Below are positions 1 through 6,090 of a stretch of 7,960 bases of DNA, one piece after another. The notes under the pieces were generated by a model. It did not search any database. It worked only from the letters and a program-made list of their open reading frames with translations, and was not told the origin of the DNA. How positions within the stretch are numbered: position 1 is the first letter of the stretch; each line of letters opens with the position of its first letter. A program made the position numbers and the translations under genes. Origin of the DNA: Pseudoflavonifractor sp035562355 (GTDB lineage: Bacteria > Bacillota > Clostridia > Oscillospirales > Oscillospiraceae); assembly GCA_035562355.1 (NCBI GenBank), contig DATMXU010000200.1:1-7960 (forward strand), in the 5' to 3' direction.

Positions 1-313
1 TCTGGATGGTCTCGTCGACCAGCGCAACCATGATTCCCCACAGGAGGAGGGTAGCGATCCGCCGTTTCCAATGCCTTTTTACGAACAGCGCGGCCGCGAC
101 CCCCAGAGCCGCAAACTCAGTGGCGTGAGCGATCTTGCGCAGTACGGCGGTTCCCTTGATCCCGGCGGAATCATGTGCGCTGAAAAAGACGGCGTTGAGG
201 ATATCCCTCACAAAATTACTAAACTCCTTGGATATCCTTGCCGGCATGAGAGAATTGCCCCAGATAAAGCAAATGATTAAAATAACGAAGACGCCCGACC
301 ATCTTCTTTTCAT
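1..313 (-). CDS. VanZ-family membrane protein, N-terminal part (cut by window edge)
   Basis: The frame opens at an ATG at 313-311 preceded by a good ribosome binding site (GGAGG, four bases before the start) and runs off the left edge after 104 residues. Residues 7-20 are a hydrophobic segment ending FIWGNSLMP. Residues 59-72 read RKIAHATEFAALGV, the conserved VanZ-type R-K-x-x-H-x-x-E-[FY]-x-x-L-G motif, and the visible part ends ALVDETIQ, matching the family's D-E-x-x-Q motif. VanZ-like proteins are small multi-spanning membrane proteins; VanZ itself gives low-level teicoplanin resistance, but most homologues have no known activity. It lies 54 bases after the phosphatase gene on the same strand and is probably the fourth gene of that operon. 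Family assignment is firm; a role in envelope or polysaccharide biology is inferred from context only. Confidence 0.85.
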   Translation of the reverse strand, partial: MKRRWSGVFVILIICFIWGNSLMPARISKEFSNFVRDILNAVFFSAHDSAGIKGTAVLRKIAHATEFAALGVAAALFVKRHWKRRIATLLLWGIMVALVDETIQ

Positions 314-367
314 ATTACCTCCGCCGGCCCATGAGTCTGTCGAAAGTCTGGTCCTCTAGTTGCCTGC

Positions 368-1042
368 TTAACAGAGCATCTGCGCCGAGCGCTGCATGAG
401 CGGCTGCGCCGTCTGCCCCAAAAGCGCTATCGCCTTACTGAACTTCTCATAGGCGGGGTCTTTTTGGTGGATATCGCTCCCCAGCGCGACGATGCACGGT
501 TCCCCCGCCAGCTCCAGATAGCGGCGGCGCACGGTGAGCCTGCAGATGTTCTCGGCGTTGATCTGGCCAAGCAGGCCCTTTCTCAGCAGCTTCCCGATCT
601 GGTCATATGGGTAGCGGTCCACATGCGCAAGGACCACTCTTAGCCCGCACTCCTGCCTTATGGCAAACAGGGTGTCTATGTGCCGCTGGGACCAGCTCGT
701 CATCGGCATCTCGATCAAAATGGTGCGGGTATTGGATATGCAGAGCTTTTCCAGCTCCGGCAGGTGCTCGATTCCCTCACAGAGCAGCACCTCAGCCGCG
801 GGCAAGATGGAAATATCGCCCCTGTAGGCCCCCTGGAGCGCCGCAAGGCTCTCCTGCCGCCGCTTTAAAAATTCTTCCACATTCCGATACTTATGCGGAT
901 AGAAATGGGGCGTTGCCACAATGGTGGATACCCCCGCCCTCGCCGCCTGAGCAAGTTGAAAGAGGGAGGTCTCCACCGAATCGCTTCCATGGTCTGCTCC
1001 CGGCAAAACATGCGCATGAAAATCTATCCGGCCGCCATTCAT
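368..1042 (-). CDS. cpsB: PHP-family protein-tyrosine phosphatase, CpsB/CapC/YwqE type
   Basis: This 224-residue protein carries the metal-binding motifs of the PHP-type manganese-dependent tyrosine phosphatases in order: F-H-A-H-V-L-P-G-A-D-H-G-S at residues 8-20 (usual form HxHxLPGxDDG), A-T-P-H-F at 43-47, the AEVLLCEGI block at about 103-111, LAHVDRYPY at about 158-166 (usual LAHPERY) and GSDIHQ at about 208-213. The length fits the family (about 220-250). Two positions differ from the commonest form: DHG instead of DDG, and HVDRY instead of HPERY; the metal ligands themselves are kept. In characterised systems the enzyme removes phosphate from the tyrosine tail of the partner BY-kinase in the cytoplasm. 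It lies 30 bases after the kinase gene, which supports that pairing. The ATG at 1042 follows a G-rich stretch that can serve as the ribosome binding site. The cps-type symbol names the family role; the strain's own polysaccharide is unknown. Confidence 0.93.
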   Translation of the reverse strand: MNGGRIDFHAHVLPGADHGSDSVETSLFQLAQAARAGVSTIVATPHFYPHKYRNVEEFLKRRQESLAALQGAYRGDISILPAAEVLLCEGIEHLPELEKLCISNTRTILIEMPMTSWSQRHIDTLFAIRQECGLRVVLAHVDRYPYDQIGKLLRKGLLGQINAENICRLTVRRRYLELAGEPCIVALGSDIHQKDPAYEKFSKAIALLGQTAQPLMQRSAQMLC

Positions 1043-1072
1043 TTTGCCAATCCCCCCTGCCCTGCTTTCCTG

Positions 1073-1900
1073 CTACTCCCCTTTTGCGTGTTTACTCCCG
1101 TATCTGCCATAGCCCTTATACCGGCCATATTGATAGCCTCCGGCTGAAGTACCCACGTCGTTGAGCAAAAAGCCGAGAATATTCGCCCCCACCCGTTCCA
1201 GCCTTGCGACTGTGGTTCGCACGCCTTCCGCAGGTACGTGGCCCGCCCGGACCACCAAAATAAAGCCGTGCACAATCTCGGACAATACGGCTGCGTCGGT
1301 GACGACCGATAACGGCGGAGTATCGATCATAATATAGTCAAAGCTCCCGGACAGAGACTCAAGCAGCTCTGGCATTCTTTTCGAGGATAAGAGCTCCGCC
1401 GGATTGGGAGGAATCCTGCCGGCAGTCATGACATACAAATTTGGAAACGCCGTGCTGGAAAAGGGCGTTTTCTCCCCCTCATTCATCCCCGCCAGAGTCT
1501 CGGACAGGCCGCTTTGATTGGGCAGATTGAAGATCTGATGGATCACCGGACAGCGAAGATCCGCGTCAATGAGCAGGACCCTTTTCCCATTTTGAGCCAC
1601 GGTGGCGGCGAGGTTTGCACAGTTGATGCTTTTCCCCTCGGAAGGCTGAGTGCTGGTAAAGACGATCTTCTGGCAGCCCTCCCCCACCTTGGTGAAGAGC
1701 AAATTGGTCCGGGCCGACCGGTACGCCTCCACTACGGCGAAGGAGCTCTCCTCACTCAACAGGGACTCTCCTCTGAGGTCGATATCGTCCTCCAGGGCGC
1801 GTTTTGCTCTCTTCCCTGAAAATAGTCTCCGTTTCTTACCTGACGGCTCCCCCTTCAGCAGGGAAACCGCCTGTTGCGTCTCAATTTGCGTAACGTCCAT
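1073..1900 (-). CDS. cpsD: BY-type protein tyrosine kinase, CpsD/CapB/YwqD family
   Basis: A cytoplasmic bacterial tyrosine kinase of the P-loop (MinD/Mrp-like) class. Numbered from the longer possible start at 1918 (281 aa), it shows E-A-Y-R-S-A-R-T-N-L at 64-73, Walker A STQPSEGKS at 89-97, Walker A' LLIDADLR at 115-122 and Walker B YIMIDTPP at 195-202. The C-terminal tyrosine cluster (Y262, Y264, Y267, Y270, Y273) is the usual autophosphorylation site. It has no membrane segment and should depend on the Wzz-like protein encoded just upstream for activation. Two in-frame starts exist: ATG 1918 (weak AAAGG before it) and ATG 1900 (275 aa), which has GGAGGG at 1916-1911 ten bases ahead. I prefer 1900, which overlaps the upstream gene by 20 bases and suggests translational coupling; the 1918 start would overlap by 38. 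The kinase identity is secure; the start is not. Confidence 0.93.
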   Translation of the reverse strand: MDVTQIETQQAVSLLKGEPSGKKRRLFSGKRAKRALEDDIDLRGESLLSEESSFAVVEAYRSARTNLLFTKVGEGCQKIVFTSTQPSEGKSINCANLAATVAQNGKRVLLIDADLRCPVIHQIFNLPNQSGLSETLAGMNEGEKTPFSSTAFPNLYVMTAGRIPPNPAELLSSKRMPELLESLSGSFDYIMIDTPPLSVVTDAAVLSEIVHGFILVVRAGHVPAEGVRTTVARLERVGANILGFLLNDVGTSAGGYQYGRYKGYGRYGSKHAKGE

Positions 1901-2621
1901 AGCGGCTATACCCTCCATCGCCTTTATTTGCCGTCAGGGACGGAATCACACCTAGAACGGGCAAATCAAATTTATTGGTCAAATCCTCCTCGCTCCGAAT
2001 AGTCGTATCCAGCAGCGCCAGCACGACGACCAGCAGCGAGGAGAGGACGAGTCCCAGCAGCGCGCCTATCGCCCCGTTGCGCATACTGTGAGGGGAAGAC
2101 GGCTTATCGGGCAGCACCGCGTAATCAATGACCTCTACCCCTCCGGCCTTTACCACCCGGATGATCTCATCCGGCGCAAATTCAGCGATCGTATTGGCGA
2201 TTTTTTGGGCGGCGGCTGGGTCCGGGTTGGTCACCGTCACCCCAAACGCCTCGGTATTGGAGATGGAGGAGGCCTCAATCATATCCCTTAGCTCATCCGT
2301 TGTATACGCATGGTCCAGTTGACTGGATACGCGCTCGAGCACCGTGTTGCTGGTCAGAACCACGATGTAAGTCTGAACCAGTTTCTGCGATGTACTGAGG
2401 TCGGAGGCCGTAATCAGCTGGTCCGTGCGCTTTTCTCCGTTATACACATACATAGAAATGGACGCTGTGTACTGCGGCGTGATGAGAAATCTGGAGATCA
2501 GGAACGCCCCCAGGCCTACCGCCACCGTACAGGCTAAAATGATCCATATCTTTTTTATCAGGATCAGAAGGACTTCCATGAGATCCAGCTCGATATCCAT
2601 TCCATTCTCTGTTTTATTCAT
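1881..2621 (-). CDS. cpsC: Wzz/CpsC-type polysaccharide chain-length protein and kinase adaptor
   Basis: A 246-residue membrane protein with the two-helix Wzz layout: a short cytoplasmic start (MDIELDLMEVLLILIKK), a membrane segment at about 25-47, an extracytoplasmic region of about 135 residues, the proline motif PDKPSSP at 171-177, a second membrane segment at about 183-204 and a short cytoplasmic tail. In Firmicutes such proteins set polysaccharide chain length and activate the separately encoded BY-kinase through the tail; the tail here ends with the VLGVIP block at 222-227. The frame ends inside the start of the kinase gene, as expected for a coupled pair. Unusually, the last residues read GGYSRYGRYAN, resembling the tyrosine cluster of the kinase. 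The ATG at 2621 follows GGGAGAG at a suitable distance. It is the first gene after the promoter at 2734-2762. Confidence 0.92.
   Translation of the reverse strand: MNKTENGMDIELDLMEVLLILIKKIWIILACTVAVGLGAFLISRFLITPQYTASISMYVYNGEKRTDQLITASDLSTSQKLVQTYIVVLTSNTVLERVSSQLDHAYTTDELRDMIEASSISNTEAFGVTVTNPDPAAAQKIANTIAEFAPDEIIRVVKAGGVEVIDYAVLPDKPSSPHSMRNGAIGALLGLVLSSLLVVVLALLDTTIRSEEDLTNKFDLPVLGVIPSLTANKGDGGYSRYGRYAN
1911..1916 (-). promoter_or_regulatory. Ribosome binding site deciding the kinase start
   Basis: GGAGGG on the minus strand lies ten bases before the ATG at 1900 and inside the end of the upstream adaptor gene. It sits just downstream of the alternative ATG at 1918, so it can serve only the 1900 start. 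This is the main reason for choosing the shorter kinase. Confidence 0.55.
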
Positions 2622-2733
2622 TTCTCTCTCCCTGTTCTAGCTGCGTCGCCAGCTCGAATCGTGTTTCTAGTTCGCCGCTATTGGGGACGATCTGTGCCCA
2701 CGCCTCTATCATCAAATTACAGGCAGCGGCTAT

Positions 2734-2762
2734 ATTTTACTATATTTGTGCAAAAAACTCAA
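2734..2762 (-). promoter_or_regulatory. Sigma-A type promoter of the cps operon
   Basis: On the minus strand the -35 box TTGAGT (2762-2757) and the -10 box TAAAAT (2739-2734, five of six consensus bases) are 17 bases apart in an AT-rich patch. Transcription would start near 2727, leaving a leader of about 105 bases before the adaptor start at 2621. No recognised riboswitch or attenuator was seen in that leader. Predicted from sequence only. Confidence 0.6.
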
Positions 2763-2843
2763 GCGCTCAGCCCATGTGCCGCGCGGTAAAGCGGGGCTCT
2801 TAAACCGCCGAATGCCCCCTCCCCGCAGACGCGGTGGGGCTGA
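2752..2843 (-). terminator. Possible structured terminator after the short SLH gene
   Basis: Ten bases after the stop codon at 2853, the minus-strand RNA can form an outer 7-bp stem, TCAGCCC (2843-2837) with GGGCTGA (2773-2767). It encloses a small CCGC/GCGG hairpin and a GCGGT/ACCGC hairpin, and six T residues (2757-2752) follow nine bases later. An alternative GCGGGG/CCCCGC pairing (2826-2821 with 2796-2791) competes with the inner hairpins. This is not a textbook terminator because the T run is displaced from the stem. Its T run borders the -35 box of the next operon. The structure is clear on paper; the function is uncertain. Confidence 0.35.
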
Positions 2844-2852
2844 CCGGATCTT

Positions 2853-3854
2853 TTATTTCATGTCCACTTCAAAATAGTCCATGACCTTCTGGATTTCGTC
2901 GGGATACAGGTCAAGCCCGGAGATGATGCCCTTGGCATTGTCCTTTTCATCCTTCGTCATGGCCTGGTACGCCTTGACAAAAGAGCGGATGGTCGCGCTA
3001 TAGTGCTCGTTAATGTAATCCCGCGTGAGAAAAGCCCCCCCCTCCCGGGCGGCAAGGGCCTCCTTCATGGTGCGCATGAGGGTGGTCAGGTTGGTCTTTA
3101 CTGCGGGGTAGGTGGAGATGGCATCCAGATCCTTGCGCTCAAAGGCGGTGACCATGGTTTTGAGATACCCCGCCACCAGCTTTTCCTCCGCGGCCTGCTC
3201 GTCCGTGTACCCGCCGCCCGGCTGCCCGCTGTCGCCAGGGGTGGTCGGCTGGCCTGGCGCGGCGCCGGCAACGTAGCCCTCCAGCCCCACACAGACCTCC
3301 GAGCGCGTCATGGCCTCCGTGGCGCGGAATTTTCCACCCTCCTCCAGGGTGAAGGCCCCGCAGAGAATGGCGTTCTCCACGGAGACTTTGGCCCACGAGG
3401 ATACGGGGTCCATCAATTCTACCTTGTCCCCCAACAGATTGCGGAACTTCAAAATACGATCCAGAATGACGCAGACCTGTTCCCGGGTGAGCACGCCCTC
3501 CGGATCAAATTTTCCGCCGCCGGTCCCCTCGATGTAGCCGGCCTTCCGGGCAATGCGGACCTGGTCGTAGGCCCAGTGGGTCTGGGGCACATCGAGAAAG
3601 CCCGGCAGGGCGTCGTCGGTCTCCCGATAACCAAAGGTCAAGTTGACGATTTTGACAAAGGCGGCACGGGTCAGGCTTCCGCCGGGCTGAAAGGTCCCGT
3701 CGGGCATTCCGTTCAGGATCCCCGCATCGGCCATTTTGTAGATCGCCCTTCCGCTGACGGAATCTGCCGCCACATCCGGGAAAACGGGGGTGGCAAGGGC
3801 CGAGGAGGTGAGCAGGGCCATCGCAAGCAAAGTGCTCAGAAGTTTCTTCTTCAT
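2853..3854 (-). CDS. SLH-domain cell-surface protein with unknown helical C-terminal domain
   Basis: A 333-residue exported protein. Residues 1-21 are a signal peptide (KKK, hydrophobic core, cleavage probably after ALA at 21). Three SLH domains follow at about 25-75, 86-136 and 148-194, each with a version of the TRAE motif: LTRAAF, LTREQV and MTRSEV. SLH triplets bind pyruvylated cell-wall polysaccharide non-covalently. A proline/glycine linker at 197-216 leads to a mostly helical domain (218-333) that I cannot assign. Three cysteines (128, 165, 188) lie in the exported SLH region, whereas I saw none in the larger SLH protein encoded just upstream. The ATG at 3854 has AGGAG seven bases before it. 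The gene lies 62 bases after the larger SLH gene with a hairpin between them, so it may be expressed by partial readthrough. Confidence 0.93.
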   Translation of the reverse strand: MKKKLLSTLLAMALLTSSALATPVFPDVAADSVSGRAIYKMADAGILNGMPDGTFQPGGSLTRAAFVKIVNLTFGYRETDDALPGFLDVPQTHWAYDQVRIARKAGYIEGTGGGKFDPEGVLTREQVCVILDRILKFRNLLGDKVELMDPVSSWAKVSVENAILCGAFTLEEGGKFRATEAMTRSEVCVGLEGYVAGAAPGQPTTPGDSGQPGGGYTDEQAAEEKLVAGYLKTMVTAFERKDLDAISTYPAVKTNLTTLMRTMKEALAAREGGAFLTRDYINEHYSATIRSFVKAYQAMTKDEKDNAKGIISGLDLYPDEIQKVMDYFEVDMK

Positions 3855-3870
3855 ACGTCAGCTCCTAATG

Positions 3871-3903
3871 AAAAGAGGGCGCAGTTTCCCCCTGCGCCCT
3901 CTT
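3871..3903 (-). terminator. Perfect 12-bp hairpin between the two SLH genes (terminator or attenuator)
   Basis: Positions 3873-3884 (AAGAGGGCGCAG on the plus strand) pair perfectly with 3892-3903 around a 7-base loop. On the minus strand the stem is followed by a short T run (TTTT including two stem bases). The plus-strand side has no T run, so it reads as a minus-strand terminator. It starts 13 bases after the stop of the 702-residue gene and ends about 16 bases before the start of the next gene. With so short a T run, partial termination is likely. Confidence 0.7.
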
Positions 3904-3916
3904 CCGTTGAATCTTA

Positions 3917-6025
3917 TTAGCGCGCTTCCCGTTTCGCCTCAAACGTCACGGTATAGCTGCCCGTGATGAGGTCCAGTCCGACAGCCTCGGGCAGATAAGC
4001 GGTAAACACACGGTCCAACATGTCGTTGTCCACAGTGACGGAGACACTCTGACCCACGGAGTCATACCACTCCTTGGCCGACGCGCTCTTGTCACCGCCG
4101 CGGTCGCGGATGGTATTCACAATGGCCCTTGCCTGGGTCTCGTCAATTCCGAGAATGGTGCTCATTTTGCCGGCCAGATAGTCCACCAGCTCCGCCTCAG
4201 TATGGCCGGCCGCCGGCTCCGCGGTCTCAACCAGCTTATAGCCCGTCTCCAACAGTTTTTTCAGAGTCGAGGTATAGCTCCCGGCGGCCAGGAGCTTTCC
4301 ATCGGGAGTCAGCAGCGCGCCGGCCTTGATCTCCTCGGCAAACACGTTATATGCCGCCTTAGTCGCTGCATCATCGTAATCAATTTTCGCCTTGGCCTCG
4401 GTTAACAGGTCTGCCTTTTTGGCATCAATTTTAGAATCAAGTTTACCATACAGCTCAGAACCACTAACATCGCCATTGCCGATATTAACGATTACCTCCA
4501 GATTCGGTCCAAACTCAACGGTTTTTCCGTCGGCTGTATAGGTTTTACCCTTGAGCGCATTCAGCTTGCCCTGCATAATTCCGCTGACCAGATCGGTATA
4601 GCCGGATTTGCCCAACATCTCCACCAACACGTCGTCGTACAGCTTGGCGCTCGCCGCATTCGCGGTATCCAGCATCGTCCCCATCTCATTTGCGCCCTTT
4701 TTCAGAGTGAGATAGAAACTGTATTCATAGGTAGTCGTAGACCCGCCGCCATCCCCGCCGCCGGAGACGGGGGGCTTGACCACAGCGGTCTCTCCGCCGG
4801 CAATTTCCTTCCCGCCGGCAGTGGTGCCGGTGACACCCTGGGCCACCTCTACCTTGGCGCCCACAACGTCGATCTTAGCGCCGTCAGCCTTTGCCTGGAC
4901 AGTCTCGACCTTGCCCTCGCCGCCAACAGCCACATTTTTACTCTCAATGGCTACGGTCTTGATCTCCGAGCCTTTGGCTACCTCTAGAACAACACTGGGG
5001 GCAGTTACCTTTACTTCGTTGATCTTCGCATCCCTGACCTTTATGTGAATGCCCTCGGCGGCAATCGTGGCGGTGCCGAAGGCGCCGGTCAGGATCACAT
5101 CGTCCTTGCCGTCGGCAACGACGACGGCCTCTACCTGGGCCTCCCCCTTGGTAACGATCCTCAGAGCGCCGGCGTCGGTCTTCTCCAGAACCACGGTCTG
5201 GACATGGGACGTGCCTGTCAGGATAATGGAATTCTCACCGCCGCCGCGGACGATCATGCGCCCGTCGACGGTGACGTTTTCCAGGGTCAGATCGCCCGAG
5301 CCCACACCTTGAGCCACAATGAGGTCGCCCTTGATCTCCATGTCCTTGAGGACCACGCCGGGGGCGTTGACGATGACCGTACCGTCAGCGCCTGTCGTAT
5401 CAGTATCGCCCTCGCTGATGATGTCAGCCACCGCACGGTTGAGCAGCGTGATGACCTCTGCGCGGCTGATGGAACTCAAGGGGTTGACCTTGCCGTCCGT
5501 CCCCTGCACGACACCCCTCTGGCTCAGCGCGACCACCGCGCCCAGGGCCCAATCGGGCACCAGATCCTTATCGGAGAAGGACAGTTTCCCAAGCAGCTCG
5601 GCCCGGTCGCCGGCGACTGCCTCCAGACCCAGCACACGGGAGAGCACCACAAAGGCCTCCTGGCGGGTGATGAAGTCCTTAGGCCTCACCAAGCCCCCCG
5701 AGCCCTGGAACACCTTGGCATAGGCAGCCTTGAGCATCGCCTCGGTATAGTACCGCTGATCCAAGTCGGTAAAGACGTTCTGCCCCTGGGTCTGATACCG
5801 CATCATGCGGTCGACGATAACGGCAAACTCTCCTCTGGTAATGGCGTCCCCCGGGCGGAACTGTCCCTCTGAACCCTGCACGATCCCCATTCCGCTCCAT
5901 TTTTCAATGGCTTCTCCGGCCCAGTGCGACTCGGACACATCGCTGTACGCCGCAAAAGCGGTGAGGGACATGGCGGAAAGCAACATAGCTCCCACCAATG
6001 CCATGCTCAAAATCCTTCTCTTCAT
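3917..6025 (-). CDS. Large SLH-domain surface protein with beta-helix-like spacer and unknown C-terminal domain
   Basis: A 702-residue exported protein. The signal peptide is residues 1-25 (MKRR, hydrophobic core, cleavage after AFA). Three SLH domains follow at about 27-75, 84-134 and 149-200, with TRAE-type motifs ITRGEF, ITRQEA and ISRAEV. Residues 214-400 are valine-, isoleucine- and glycine-rich with short repeated strands (for example EIKTVAI, KVETVQA, KVEVAQG), suggesting a right-handed parallel beta-helix. A glycine/serine linker at 421-429 leads to a 270-residue domain that begins and ends with predicted strands (YEYSFYLTL and YTVTFEAK) around helices; I do not recognise it. I saw no enzyme motif, sorting signal or cysteine. 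The protein is probably held on wall polysaccharide by the SLH triplet, as a structural or S-layer-like component. The start at 6025 has AGGAG ten bases ahead. It lies 65 bases after the membrane-protein gene and is probably co-transcribed with it. Confidence 0.93.
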   Translation of the reverse strand: MKRRILSMALVGAMLLSAMSLTAFAAYSDVSESHWAGEAIEKWSGMGIVQGSEGQFRPGDAITRGEFAVIVDRMMRYQTQGQNVFTDLDQRYYTEAMLKAAYAKVFQGSGGLVRPKDFITRQEAFVVLSRVLGLEAVAGDRAELLGKLSFSDKDLVPDWALGAVVALSQRGVVQGTDGKVNPLSSISRAEVITLLNRAVADIISEGDTDTTGADGTVIVNAPGVVLKDMEIKGDLIVAQGVGSGDLTLENVTVDGRMIVRGGGENSIILTGTSHVQTVVLEKTDAGALRIVTKGEAQVEAVVVADGKDDVILTGAFGTATIAAEGIHIKVRDAKINEVKVTAPSVVLEVAKGSEIKTVAIESKNVAVGGEGKVETVQAKADGAKIDVVGAKVEVAQGVTGTTAGGKEIAGGETAVVKPPVSGGGDGGGSTTTYEYSFYLTLKKGANEMGTMLDTANAASAKLYDDVLVEMLGKSGYTDLVSGIMQGKLNALKGKTYTADGKTVEFGPNLEVIVNIGNGDVSGSELYGKLDSKIDAKKADLLTEAKAKIDYDDAATKAAYNVFAEEIKAGALLTPDGKLLAAGSYTSTLKKLLETGYKLVETAEPAAGHTEAELVDYLAGKMSTILGIDETQARAIVNTIRDRGGDKSASAKEWYDSVGQSVSVTVDNDMLDRVFTAYLPEAVGLDLITGSYTVTFEAKREAR

Positions 6026-6090
6026 ACCTCTGTCTCTCCTTTACTCATTTCGTATAAAAACTGCAGTACTTGATACACTCAGTACGGCTT

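Noticed and set aside
1607..1660. Apparent departure from the usual P-loop in the kinase (PSEGKS rather than PGEGKS)
   Set aside because: The lysine and serine that bind nucleotide are present, and serine at this position is common in BY-kinases, so it is not evidence of an inactive enzyme.
3003..3920. A 305-residue open frame on the plus strand opposite the smaller SLH gene
   Set aside because: It mirrors the SLH gene in antisense, has a glycine/histidine/proline-rich composition and no domain or ribosome binding site. The SLH frame carries clear domains, so this is a shadow of GC-rich codons.
5045..5872. A 275-residue open frame on the plus strand opposite the larger SLH gene
   Set aside because: Composition is rich in histidine, aspartate and glycine, with no recognisable motif. 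It lies wholly inside a well-supported gene on the other strand.
6056..6085. Possible terminator between the membrane-protein gene and the larger SLH gene
   Set aside because: The only stem is 5 bp (GTACT with AGTAC) around a 10-base loop, and the T5 run is separated from it by five bases. Too weak to call; the genes are more likely co-transcribed.
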